Source: Halanaerobiales bacterium
GTDB taxonomy: Bacteria; Bacillota; Halanaerobiia; Halanaerobiales; DTU029
NCBI GenBank assembly: GCA_022360715.1
Contig: JAKSCG010000158.1
Coordinates: 1-41,508 of the forward strand
DNA length: 41,508 nt
Reading direction: 5' to 3'
Made by a program: the position numbers and the translations under genes. Positions 6,231 through 14,649 of this stretch are shown one piece after another (the first letter of the stretch is position 1; the number at the start of each line of letters is the position of its first letter). The notes beneath the pieces are model-generated. The model did no database searches, was not told the DNA's origin, and saw only the letters and a program-made list of their open reading frames with translations.

Positions 6231-8006
6231 TCAATCATCAGTAAGAATTTTTAATTCATTCAACTGTTTTTCCGATACCGGTGAAGGGGCATTAGTCATC
6301 GGTGATGTAGCCCGTTGTGTTTTCGGGAAAGCAATGACATCCCTGATCGAATCAGCCCCACTCAAAATCATGATTAAGCGGTCAAACCCAAAGGCAATCC
6401 CGCCGTGGGGAGGTGTCCCATATTCAAAAGCCTCCAGCAAAAAGCCAAACTTCTCTTCAGCCTCTTCGTCGGCAATATTCAGGGCTCGGAATACTCTCTC
6501 TTGTAGTTCTCGATTGTTGATTCTAATACTCCCGCCCCCCAATTCTTCCCCGTTAAGAACCAGATCATAAGCCCGGGACCTGACCTGGTCCGGTGCTGTC
6601 TCCAGTAAAGGCAGATCTCCGCTTAGCGGAGCGGTAAAGGGATGGTGTTTAGCCGCAAATCTGTCTTCCTCCTGATCATACTCCAGGAGCGGAAAGTCAA
6701 CAACCCAGAGTATCTCATATCTTCCCTCCGGAATTAACTTCTCATCACCGGCAATCTTTAGCCGTAAATTCCCTAGCGCATCAGCCACAATTGCCGGTTG
6801 ATCCGCTACCAACAATAATAAATCCCCTTTTTCAGCCCCCATTAGTCCTTTAATGGCTTCGATCTCTTCCGTTGATAAAAATTTGGTAATCGGTGATTTT
6901 AATTGCTCTTCCTGCCAGGCGATCCAGGCCAATCCCCGGGCTTGATAAATCTTGACATAATCTGTATAAGCATCTAACTTCCGGCGGGGACAATTAGCCC
7001 CCCCTTTAACATTAATCCCCTTAACCTGTCCACCGGCCGCAATAGTACTGCTAAAAACCTGAAAACTACTGTTCTGGACTACTGTTGACAGATCAATTAA
7101 TTCCATGCCAAATCTGGTATCAGGTTTATCAGAACCATATCTGTCCAGTGCTTCCTGATAAGTCATTAGGGGAATCTTTTCCGGTAACTCGATCCCTTTC
7201 AAGCTAAAAAGGCGGCGCATTAATCCTTCGCCTATGCTAAAAATATCTTCCTCAGTTATAAAAGACATCTCCAGGTCAATTTGGGTAAATTCCGGTTGGC
7301 GATTAGCCCGGAGGTCCTCATCCCGAAAACAACGGGCTATCTGGAAATATTTCTCAACCCCCGCCACCATCAATAGCTGTTTGAAAATTTGCGGTGACTG
7401 GGGCAGGGCATAAAAATTACCGGGATTAATCCGGCTAGGAACAAGATAGTCCCTGGCTCCCTCCGGGGTACTCCTGGTTAACAGCGGTGTTTCTACTTCC
7501 CAGAAGCCCATTTCATCAAGATAATCTCTGGTCGCTTTTAAGGCCTGATGACGTAAGCTGATTATGTCTTTCATCTTGGGTCGTCGCAGGTCCAAATAGC
7601 GGTATTTTAACCTTAAATCCTCACTAACATCCAGTTGGTCAAGGATATGGAAAGGGGGAGTTTTGGCACTATCCAGTATTTTCAGGTCCTGGCCCCTGAT
7701 CTCAATCTCACCGGTCGGTAATTCTGCATTAATATTACCGGCCGGTCTTGGACCGACCTTACCGCTAACCGCAATCACAAATTCGGCCCGGAGCTTATTG
7801 GCCCGGTCAAAGGCCTCTTGATTAAGGTCAGGATTAAAAACTACCTGGACCAGGCCGGACCGGTCCCGCAGGTCGATAAAAATAAGACCGCCGTGGTCCC
7901 TTCTTTTCTGAACCCAACCGCTGACAACTACATCATGATTTATCTGGGCTGACGATAATTTACCACAGTAATCGGTTCGCTTAAATTCCCTGGTGCTTTC
8001 TCCCAT
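6231..8006 (-). CDS. aspS: aspartyl-tRNA synthetase, probably non-discriminating
   Basis: A class II synthetase of bacterial type, 591 residues. An N-terminal OB-fold anticodon domain (about 20-115) is followed by the catalytic core with motif 2 FRDEDLRANRQPEFTQID, an inserted GAD domain, and motif 3 GIAFGFDRLIM. In the anticodon domain RRDHG has His38 where E. coli has Leu30, and AGNIN has Gly90 where E. coli has Lys81. His and Gly at these places mark AspRS enzymes that also charge tRNA-Asn and depend on GatCAB. This role is inferred from two residues. It follows hisS by one base, with the GAGGGG site inside the end of hisS. Confidence 0.96.
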   Translation of the reverse strand: MGESTREFKRTDYCGKLSSAQINHDVVVSGWVQKRRDHGGLIFIDLRDRSGLVQVVFNPDLNQEAFDRANKLRAEFVIAVSGKVGPRPAGNINAELPTGEIEIRGQDLKILDSAKTPPFHILDQLDVSEDLRLKYRYLDLRRPKMKDIISLRHQALKATRDYLDEMGFWEVETPLLTRSTPEGARDYLVPSRINPGNFYALPQSPQIFKQLLMVAGVEKYFQIARCFRDEDLRANRQPEFTQIDLEMSFITEEDIFSIGEGLMRRLFSLKGIELPEKIPLMTYQEALDRYGSDKPDTRFGMELIDLSTVVQNSSFQVFSSTIAAGGQVKGINVKGGANCPRRKLDAYTDYVKIYQARGLAWIAWQEEQLKSPITKFLSTEEIEAIKGLMGAEKGDLLLLVADQPAIVADALGNLRLKIAGDEKLIPEGRYEILWVVDFPLLEYDQEEDRFAAKHHPFTAPLSGDLPLLETAPDQVRSRAYDLVLNGEELGGGSIRINNRELQERVFRALNIADEEAEEKFGFLLEAFEYGTPPHGGIAFGFDRLIMILSGADSIRDVIAFPKTQRATSPMTNAPSPVSEKQLNELKILTDD

Positions 8007-8007
8007 T

Positions 8008-9279
8008 TCAACCCCTCTTTTCCGCTTTCTCCGCCATTTTTTCCACTAGCTCTGTTAAACAGATCTCCGCTTGCTCTCCGGTCTCCATATTCTTAATCCT
8101 GGCCGTCCCTTTCTTTAATTCATCCTCACCAAGAACAATGGTAAATCTCGCTTTAAAACGATCGGCCGTTTTCAGCTGGCTTTTAACGCTTCTGGCCAGA
8201 TAATCAATTTCCGCCCTAAACCCGGCATCCCGCAAGCTATGTACATAGGTAAAGGCTGCTTTTTTAGCGTCTTCACCGATCGAGGCAATAAAAAGGTCAA
8301 TACCCTCCTCCACCGGTAAAGATATACCCTGTTCCGCAATCGTTAACATTAATCTCTCCAGCCCCAGGGCAAATCCGACCCCCGGAATGGACCGCCCACC
8401 GATTTCTTCGGCCAGGCCATTATACCGGCCACCAGCAAAGATAGTGTCCTGGGCACCCAGTTTATTATATTTAATTTCAAAAGCCGTATGGGTATAATAG
8501 TCTAATCCTCTAACCAGCATCGGTTCAACAATAAAATCCACCTTGACCACGGTCAGATATTCCTTGACCTTCTCAAAATGGTCCTGGCAATCAATACAGA
8601 GATAATCAATTATTTTAGGAGCGGTCTGGAGCAGCCCGGCACAACTTTTATCTTTACAATCCAGCACCCGTAGCGGATTTTTATTGAGCCGGTTTTGACA
8701 ATCGCTACAAAGCTCCCCTTTCCTGCTCATTAAGTATTCCTGTAAGACCTTGATGTATTCGGCACGACAATCCGGACAACCAATACTATTAATATAAACT
8801 TCCAGCCCGGTCAGGCCGAGTTCCTTTAATAGATTTAAACCCAGGTTGATTACTTCAGCGTCAATAGCCGGATCATTTGAACCCAATGCCTCGATCCCCA
8901 ACTGATAAAACTGACGGAACCGCCCGGCCTGGGGACGTTCGTACCGGAACATCGGCCCCAGATAGAAATACTTGTTGGGTTGGGGCTGTCCGTAAATCTT
9001 GTTTTCCAGAAAAGAACGGACTACAGAAGCGGTATTTTCCGGTCGCAGGGTAATACTTCGTCCACTTTTGTCGGTAAAAGTATACATTTCTTTTTCAACA
9101 ATATCGGTAACTTCGCCAATTCCCCTTTGAAAGAGTTCGGTATACTCAAAAATAGGGGTTCTAATCTCCTGATAATTATAGTTGGCAAAGACCTGACGGG
9201 CAATATTCTCTACATATTGCCAATGTAAAGAAAGGGGGGGCAAAAGATCATTTGTCCCCCGTGGTGCCATAATGTTCAT
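8008..9279 (-). CDS. hisS: histidyl-tRNA synthetase
   Basis: A class II synthetase joining histidine to tRNA-His. Motif 2 is seen in MFRYERPQAGRFRQF, the histidine-binding signature in LVRGLDYYTHTAFE, and motif 3 in GVGFALGLERLML. The C-terminal anticodon-binding domain covers about the last 95 residues. The insertion domain carries cysteine pairs (CPDC, CSDC, DCKDKSC, CIDC), a zinc-site pattern common in Firmicutes. The first two codons of the long frame are both ATG. The AAGGTGAG site is better spaced for the second (9279), giving 423 residues. It stands between the SurA-like gene and aspS in one operon, the Bacillus hisS-aspS order. Confidence 0.96.
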   Translation of the reverse strand: MNIMAPRGTNDLLPPLSLHWQYVENIARQVFANYNYQEIRTPIFEYTELFQRGIGEVTDIVEKEMYTFTDKSGRSITLRPENTASVVRSFLENKIYGQPQPNKYFYLGPMFRYERPQAGRFRQFYQLGIEALGSNDPAIDAEVINLGLNLLKELGLTGLEVYINSIGCPDCRAEYIKVLQEYLMSRKGELCSDCQNRLNKNPLRVLDCKDKSCAGLLQTAPKIIDYLCIDCQDHFEKVKEYLTVVKVDFIVEPMLVRGLDYYTHTAFEIKYNKLGAQDTIFAGGRYNGLAEEIGGRSIPGVGFALGLERLMLTIAEQGISLPVEEGIDLFIASIGEDAKKAAFTYVHSLRDAGFRAEIDYLARSVKSQLKTADRFKARFTIVLGEDELKKGTARIKNMETGEQAEICLTELVEKMAEKAEKRG

Positions 9280-9307
9280 CATCTCACCTTACTTCCATCC
9301 TTTATTT

Positions 9308-10741
9308 TTACTCAGCATCAGCGGTAGTCTCTTCGGCCTGTTCTGTCTCCGGTTGCGTTGCCTCTTCTTCGGCCAACTGCCTTTGACTAATTTCCTGGAG
9401 CAAGGCCATTGTTTGTTGGGCTTTTTCTTCTTCCCCTAACTGGCTATAACCGATATAAAGGAGATAATGGGCGGTAAAATTCTCACCGGCCAGTTCAGCG
9501 GCCTGATCGAATTTGGCTACCGACAGTGCTTTTTGCTCCCCTTCCAAGCCGGCCAGGAAATTACCGTAATGGTAATAAACCTCCCAGTTTTCAGGAGCTG
9601 CGGCCACCGTTTGCTCAAAGAGGGTAGTCGCTTCTGCTATTTTATCGTTCCCCTGATATGCTTCGGCCAGGTAGATATAGGTCAGTGCCGGGTAAATATC
9701 CAGGGCTTTAGTTAATTCTTTTTCCGCTTCGCCATAATTACCCTGAGTCAGGATGTTGTATCCCTTTAACAACGGATCATTAATCACGATCCCTGCTTCT
9801 GCCTTCAGGTTTGCCAGCCAGTTATGAAAAGCCTCATTCTGTTTTGCCGTCAGGAGCCTTTCTTTAATATCCTCCCGTGCATTTTCATACTCTTCACCCT
9901 CGGCCAATTGTTTATCAACAACCTTTAGAATATAATAGGCATCTCCGGCACTAATCACTTCACTAAGCCGGCCTGTCTCCAGTTCAAAAGCCTGAGCAAC
10001 TATCTCGCCCGGTAAATAGGGATTATTTCGGCCAATTAAACCCAGTTCTCCACTGGTATTTAAATCGGAAAACTGGCCGGCTACCTCACTAAACTCGGTC
10101 CCGGCTTTCAGTTGATTTAAAGCCTCGTTAATTGATTGTTCGGCCTGGTCAGCTTCCGCCACCTGGTCTTTTTTGATAACTTTTAAATCGATCTTTTCAT
10201 ATTCATTAATAATCTCTTCTTCGGTTACATTAATATTACTAAAACTACTGTCCCGGGCTTGTTCAATTAAATTCTCCTCTTCCATTCCCTTTTTTAAATC
10301 AGCGGTTAGTTGGGCCAGGGTTATTCCCTGTGTCTGTAAGTTTGCGCTCAGCTCCTCTTCCGTCATTTCATTGGCTGCCAGGACTTGCGCAATATAATCC
10401 TGTACGTCTTGATCGGTTACCTGCGGTTTAAGCCCCATCCGGTCGGCTTCCTGTAAAATTACCTCCTTCTCAATGATCGAGTTTAAAACATTGAGCTTAA
10501 AGGGAACAATCTGGGAAGCAATCATTTGCTGAATCCCGGCTGCTCGGTTTCTTAACAGGGCATTATAATCATCCCTGGTGATATTGGTACGATTTACTCT
10601 GGCAATATAAGGTGATCCTGCATCTGTTCCGGTCGGGCGATTGGTCAGATAAGTTCCATAGCCCACAAATCCGGTAACAGCCATGGCCACGACAATAATA
10701 ATTATTATGATTTTGCTATAATTCCTGATCTTACTAAACAT
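9308..10741 (-). CDS. membrane-anchored SurA-like peptidyl-prolyl isomerase with TPR tail
   Basis: A 477-residue extracytoplasmic foldase. A short basic start and one membrane helix (about residues 10-31) anchor it, and there is no lipobox cysteine as in PrsA. A SurA N-terminal chaperone domain follows (about 45-180). Then comes a parvulin-type isomerase domain (about 190-290; FSDLNTSGELGLIGRNN, then VISAGDAYYILKVVD), and a C-terminal stretch of TPR helices (about 325-460) with an acidic tail. SurA and PpiD homologues help exported proteins fold. The TPR tail after the isomerase is unusual. It heads the operon with hisS and aspS, behind a strong promoter. Confidence 0.88.
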   Translation of the reverse strand: MFSKIRNYSKIIIIIIVVAMAVTGFVGYGTYLTNRPTGTDAGSPYIARVNRTNITRDDYNALLRNRAAGIQQMIASQIVPFKLNVLNSIIEKEVILQEADRMGLKPQVTDQDVQDYIAQVLAANEMTEEELSANLQTQGITLAQLTADLKKGMEEENLIEQARDSSFSNINVTEEEIINEYEKIDLKVIKKDQVAEADQAEQSINEALNQLKAGTEFSEVAGQFSDLNTSGELGLIGRNNPYLPGEIVAQAFELETGRLSEVISAGDAYYILKVVDKQLAEGEEYENAREDIKERLLTAKQNEAFHNWLANLKAEAGIVINDPLLKGYNILTQGNYGEAEKELTKALDIYPALTYIYLAEAYQGNDKIAEATTLFEQTVAAAPENWEVYYHYGNFLAGLEGEQKALSVAKFDQAAELAGENFTAHYLLYIGYSQLGEEEKAQQTMALLQEISQRQLAEEEATQPETEQAEETTADAE

Positions 10742-10773
10742 CCAAACACTCCTTTCAAAAATAATCTTTTTTA

Positions 10774-10802
10774 ATTTTATCTTAGATCCAGATACTTGTC
10801 AA
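10774..10802 (-). promoter_or_regulatory. promoter of the SurA-like-hisS-aspS operon
   Basis: TTGACA (10797-10802), 17-nt spacer, TAAAAT (10774-10779) on the minus strand, about 30 bases before the SurA-like start and just after the stop of the upstream hydrolase gene. No terminator separates the two units, so some read-through is likely. Confidence 0.8.
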
Positions 10803-10812
10803 ATTGCTTAGC

Positions 10813-11451
10813 TTAAAGACGGGGTAAAAGCACCGACCGGTAATAATCCTCAAATTCTCCGATCGTCGTCTCCGGTCCGTGCCCACTATATACCCTGGTT
10901 TCTTTTGGTAAATCAAGTAATTTATCCCTGATTGAGGCCATTAATTGGTCCTGTTCACTATACGGAAAATCGGTTCGGCCAATCCCCATTGCAAAGATGG
11001 TATCCCCGCTAAAGAGGACTCCTGCTTGCTGATGATAAAGACAGATCCCACCCGGGCTATGGCCGGGTGTAAATAAAACCGCCAAAGAGAGGTTTGGCTC
11101 GATTTCCAACAACTCTCCGTCACTCAACAAGCGATCAGCCGCCTGAATTGTTAACCCTTCTCCCCCAAAAACGGATAAATTCCTTTGCGGATTAACCAGG
11201 GCTTCTTGATCACCTTGATGAATCATCACCTCCGCCCCGGTTTCCCGGCGGATTACATCTACCGCCCCAATATGATCAAAATGACCGTGGGTAAGAATAA
11301 TCCCTTTCACTACCAGCTCATTCTCCGCAATAAGCTGTAAGATCTGCTCTCCATCAGCCCCCGGATCAATTATCAGGCCTTGATTGCTCTGCGCTTTTAC
11401 CAGATAACAATTTGTTGCAAAATTACCTACCACTATTTTTTTGATGAACAA
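10813..11451 (-). CDS. metallo-beta-lactamase fold hydrolase, glyoxalase II-like
   Basis: A metal hydrolase of the YcbL/hydroxyacylglutathione-hydrolase group. Metal ligands are in THGHFDHIG, TPGHSPGG, FSGDTIF and YSGHGPETT. The substrate cannot be told from sequence. Members of this group act on thioesters such as S-lactoylglutathione analogues or have unknown targets. The longest frame begins at 11487, inside dtd. I place the start at TTG 11451 (212 residues), because AGGAGGAGGG lies about six bases before it and the protein then opens MFIKKIVVG, as its relatives do. It is the last gene of the recJ-apt-rel-dtd run. Confidence 0.88.
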   Translation of the reverse strand: MFIKKIVVGNFATNCYLVKAQSNQGLIIDPGADGEQILQLIAENELVVKGIILTHGHFDHIGAVDVIRRETGAEVMIHQGDQEALVNPQRNLSVFGGEGLTIQAADRLLSDGELLEIEPNLSLAVLFTPGHSPGGICLYHQQAGVLFSGDTIFAMGIGRTDFPYSEQDQLMASIRDKLLDLPKETRVYSGHGPETTIGEFEDYYRSVLLPRL

Positions 11452-11470
11452 AAAGGTCCCTCCTCCTGGT

Positions 11471-11920
11471 TTAAAATCCCTTTCCACTGTCCAGCAACAA
11501 TGTTACTGGCCCGTCGTTGATCAATTCAACATCCATCATCGCTTGAAACTCTCCGGTAGCAACCCTTAATCCCTTTTTCTTAATTTGCTCGACAAAATAT
11601 TGATATAATTGATCGGCTTTGGCCGGAGCAGCCGCCGCAAAAAAACTGGGGCGCCGTCCTTTCCGACAATCTCCGTACAGGGTAAACTGAGATACGACCA
11701 GACATTCCTGCGCAAGCTCTAAAGCAGAGCAATTCATTTTACCGGCACTATCTTCAAAGATCCGTAAATTAACTATCTTATCAGCTAAATAATCAGCATC
11801 TCCTTCCTGATCCTCCCGACTGACCCCTAAAAAAACCAAAAGGCCACTTGCAATCTGACCTTTTATTTCTTCCCCAACCGTCACGCTGGCTTTTTTCACC
11901 CTTTGCACTACCGCCCGCAT
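11471..11920 (-). CDS. dtd: D-aminoacyl-tRNA deacylase
   Basis: It removes D-amino acids (and glycine from tRNA-Ala) mischarged onto tRNAs. Both active-site signatures are present: [17 protein letters not shown] and the C-terminal [15 protein letters not shown] set the start at ATG 11920, giving 149 residues that open with the family-typical [20 protein letters not shown] precedes it by about nine bases, and the longer frame from 11941 would begin inside that leader. It follows rel by about 30 bases, an order shared with Bacillus. Confidence 0.94.
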   Translation of the reverse strand: MRAVVQRVKKASVTVGEEIKGQIASGLLVFLGVSREDQEGDADYLADKIVNLRIFEDSAGKMNCSALELAQECLVVSQFTLYGDCRKGRRPSFFAAAAPAKADQLYQYFVEQIKKKGLRVATGEFQAMMDVELINDGPVTLLLDSGKGF

Positions 11921-11951
11921 ATCGCTCATCTCCTTTAGCAAAAAACCTATC

Positions 11952-14111
11952 TTAGGTTGGTCTGGCCCGATCTACTGATAAGACTCCGGGAATCCGATCA
12001 ATTTTATTAATAATATCCCGCATATGATCAAGACTACTCAGTTCCAGCGCCAGTTCAATATGGGCCCGATTATACTTATCTGTTCTGGCGACAACCGTTG
12101 ATAAGTTAACCTGTTCTTCTTTAATTAAAGTAGTTATATCGTTTAATAAGGCCTCTTTATTAAAGGCCTCAATGGCCAGATTAACCTGGTAAGAATCACT
12201 TCGTTCACTATCCCAATCGGCCTCAATCATCCGCTCCTCTTCCAATTCAATCAGGTTTTTTAGATTAGGACAATCCAGGCGATGAATGGAAACCCCTCTC
12301 CCCCGGGTTATATATCCGATGATATCATCCCCCGGTACAGGGTTACAGCATTTAGATAGGCGAACTAACAGATCATCAATGCCGCGCACCCTGATGCCTT
12401 TATCGGTAGACTTTTTCGAGGGAGTGGTCGCAAATTCTTTTAAATCTTCCAGGGTATACTCTGTCTCCTGGTCTTTAACAACCGAAAACTGATTAACAAC
12501 CTGTTTGGGTCCAATTTGATTATAACCGATCAATTCCAGGAGTTCTTCCTGATTATTTTTCCCCATCCTCTGGACAATTCTTTCAATTTCCTGCTGTTTA
12601 TCGCTTTCTTTCAGCTCAATATGCCTTCGTTTTAACTCTTTTTCCAGTAATTCCTTACCCCGTTGAATGATCGTATCTCTTTCCTGCTGTTTAAACCAGT
12701 GCTTAATCTTACTCCGGGCTTTGGAGGTTTTAACAAATCTTAACCAATCTCTACTGGGTCCGTTACTGGTTTTAGATGTCTGTATTTCCACTATATCCCC
12801 ATTTTTCAGTCGATATTCCAGGGGTTTGATCTTGCTGCCAACCCGGGCCCCGACACAGCGGTAGCCAACTTCAGTATGGATATAAAAGGCAAAATCTACC
12901 GGAGTCGCCCCCCGGGGGAGTGAGATTACATCACCTTTAGGGGTAAATACAAATACCTCATCTTCAAATAAATCAATCTTTAAAGTCTCCATAAATTCCT
13001 GGGGTTCCTGCAAGTCATTCTGCCATTCCAGTAATTGTCTCAACCAGGAAAGCTTCTCTTCAAAAGAACTGTCACTATCCTTCCCGTCCTTATACCGCCA
13101 GTGGGCGGCAATCCCATACTCAGCAGTCCGGTGCATTTCCGGTGTTCTTATCTGCACCTCCAGCGGGTCACCCATCGGACCGATCACCGTAGTATGAAGG
13201 GACTGGTACATATTGGACTTGGGCATGGCAATATAATCTTTAAACCGGCCCGGGATCGGCTTCCATATTTCATGAACAAGCCCCAATACCTCATAACACT
13301 TACGAACTGAATCAACCATCACCCTGACCGCAGTTAGATCATAGATTTCGTTAAAATCAATCTCTTTCTGCTTCATCTTCTGATAAATACTATATAGATG
13401 TTTAGGTCGCCCATAAATGTCAGCGGACAGATTCTGCCCGACCAACCTTTCTTCCAGGATCAAGATCGCTTTTTTATTATCCTTTTCCCGCTGTTCCCGA
13501 TTAGCAGCAACCTTTCTGGCTACCTCATAATACATATCCGGATCAAGAAAACGAAAGGATAAATCCTCCAATTCCCATTTCAGACGAGAAATACCTAAAC
13601 GGTGAGCCAGCGGAGCATATATTTCCAGGGTTTCCCGGGACTTTTCAATCTTTTTTTCCTTTTTCATATAACCGAGGGTACGCATATTATGGAGGCGGTC
13701 GGCCAGTTTAATTAAAATGACCCGAATATCTTCGGCCATGGCGATAAACATTTTGCGCAAGCTCTCCGCCTGGTGCTCTTCTTTTGATTTAAATTTTAAT
13801 CTGGTCAGTTTGGTTACCCCATCAACTAGTGCAGCAATCTCCTGGCCAAATTCAATCTTTAAATCCTCACTGCTAACGGTTGTATCTTCTACTACATCGT
13901 GCAATAAGGCACTGGTAATCGAGATTAGATCTAATTCCAGTTCTGCTAAAATATAGGCTACCCCTAGGGGGTGTTCAATAAAGGGCTGACCAGATTCGCG
14001 CTTTTGCTCCTGATGGGCTGTTTGGGCAAAGCGGTAGGCCTTTTTAACTAATCCCAGATCTGGATCTTCCATATATGATTTTATTTTCTTGAAAAGATCC
14101 TTAATCCCCAT
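11952..14111 (-). CDS. rel: bifunctional (p)ppGpp synthetase/hydrolase Rel
   Basis: The central stringent-response enzyme, 719 residues. An N-terminal HD hydrolase domain has His47 and HDVVEDTT (His71, Asp72), so the hydrolase should be active. It is followed by the synthetase domain (about 235-345; [28 protein letters not shown]), a TGS domain (about 385-450), a conserved-cysteine region ([16 protein letters not shown]) and a C-terminal ACT domain. Both catalytic halves look intact, so this is a Rel rather than a synthetase-only RelA. It is embedded in recJ-apt-rel-dtd. Apt supplies AMP, while ppGpp draws on GTP pools. Confidence 0.96.
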   Translation of the reverse strand: MGIKDLFKKIKSYMEDPDLGLVKKAYRFAQTAHQEQKRESGQPFIEHPLGVAYILAELELDLISITSALLHDVVEDTTVSSEDLKIEFGQEIAALVDGVTKLTRLKFKSKEEHQAESLRKMFIAMAEDIRVILIKLADRLHNMRTLGYMKKEKKIEKSRETLEIYAPLAHRLGISRLKWELEDLSFRFLDPDMYYEVARKVAANREQREKDNKKAILILEERLVGQNLSADIYGRPKHLYSIYQKMKQKEIDFNEIYDLTAVRVMVDSVRKCYEVLGLVHEIWKPIPGRFKDYIAMPKSNMYQSLHTTVIGPMGDPLEVQIRTPEMHRTAEYGIAAHWRYKDGKDSDSSFEEKLSWLRQLLEWQNDLQEPQEFMETLKIDLFEDEVFVFTPKGDVISLPRGATPVDFAFYIHTEVGYRCVGARVGSKIKPLEYRLKNGDIVEIQTSKTSNGPSRDWLRFVKTSKARSKIKHWFKQQERDTIIQRGKELLEKELKRRHIELKESDKQQEIERIVQRMGKNNQEELLELIGYNQIGPKQVVNQFSVVKDQETEYTLEDLKEFATTPSKKSTDKGIRVRGIDDLLVRLSKCCNPVPGDDIIGYITRGRGVSIHRLDCPNLKNLIELEEERMIEADWDSERSDSYQVNLAIEAFNKEALLNDITTLIKEEQVNLSTVVARTDKYNRAHIELALELSSLDHMRDIINKIDRIPGVLSVDRARPT

Positions 14112-14116
14112 AAAGT

Positions 14117-14635
14117 TTATCCCTTCTCTTTTAATAAAGAAAAAATATTATACTCTTCCAAATCTTTTCGGCCGTTTAAGAATTCCAGCTCGAGCAAAAA
14201 GCCGATACTAACCAGCTCTCCCCCCAGTCCTTCGATTAAATCAATCGCTGCTTTGATCGTCCCGCCGGTTGCCAGCAAATCATCTACTAATAATATTTTA
14301 TCACCGGGTTTAATTGCGTCTTGATGAATTTCGATCGAATTACTGCCATATTCCAGGTCATAACTGGCCGAAATAATCTCAGCCGGTAATTTCCCCGGTT
14401 TTCGGATCGGAATAAACCCCTTGTTCAGCGCAATAGCCAGGGGAGCACCGATAATAAACCCCCGCGCTTCGATCCCCACTATGTAATTAAAGTCTAATCC
14501 CCGATAATGCTCAAGCAATTCAGCCATTGATTGCTGGTAGGCCACAGGGTTCTTAAACAGGGTAGTAAGATCATAAAAGATAATGCCTTTTTTAGGGAAA
14601 TCTGGTATTTCTCTAATTGTTGCTTTTAAATCCAT
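14117..14635 (-). CDS. apt: adenine phosphoribosyltransferase
   Basis: It salvages adenine with PRPP to form AMP in the cytoplasm. The PRPP-binding loop is LLVDDLLATGGT (about residues 117-128), and the family start IREIPDFPKKGIIFYDLTTL is complete. I choose the ATG at 14635 (172 residues). AAGGAGGT lies about eight bases upstream, while an in-frame TTG two codons earlier is too close. It sits between recJ and rel with gaps of only 5-15 bases, so it is co-transcribed. Confidence 0.95.
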   Translation of the reverse strand: MDLKATIREIPDFPKKGIIFYDLTTLFKNPVAYQQSMAELLEHYRGLDFNYIVGIEARGFIIGAPLAIALNKGFIPIRKPGKLPAEIISASYDLEYGSNSIEIHQDAIKPGDKILLVDDLLATGGTIKAAIDLIEGLGGELVSIGFLLELEFLNGRKDLEEYNIFSLLKEKG

Positions 14636-14649
14636 TATCAATTACCTCC

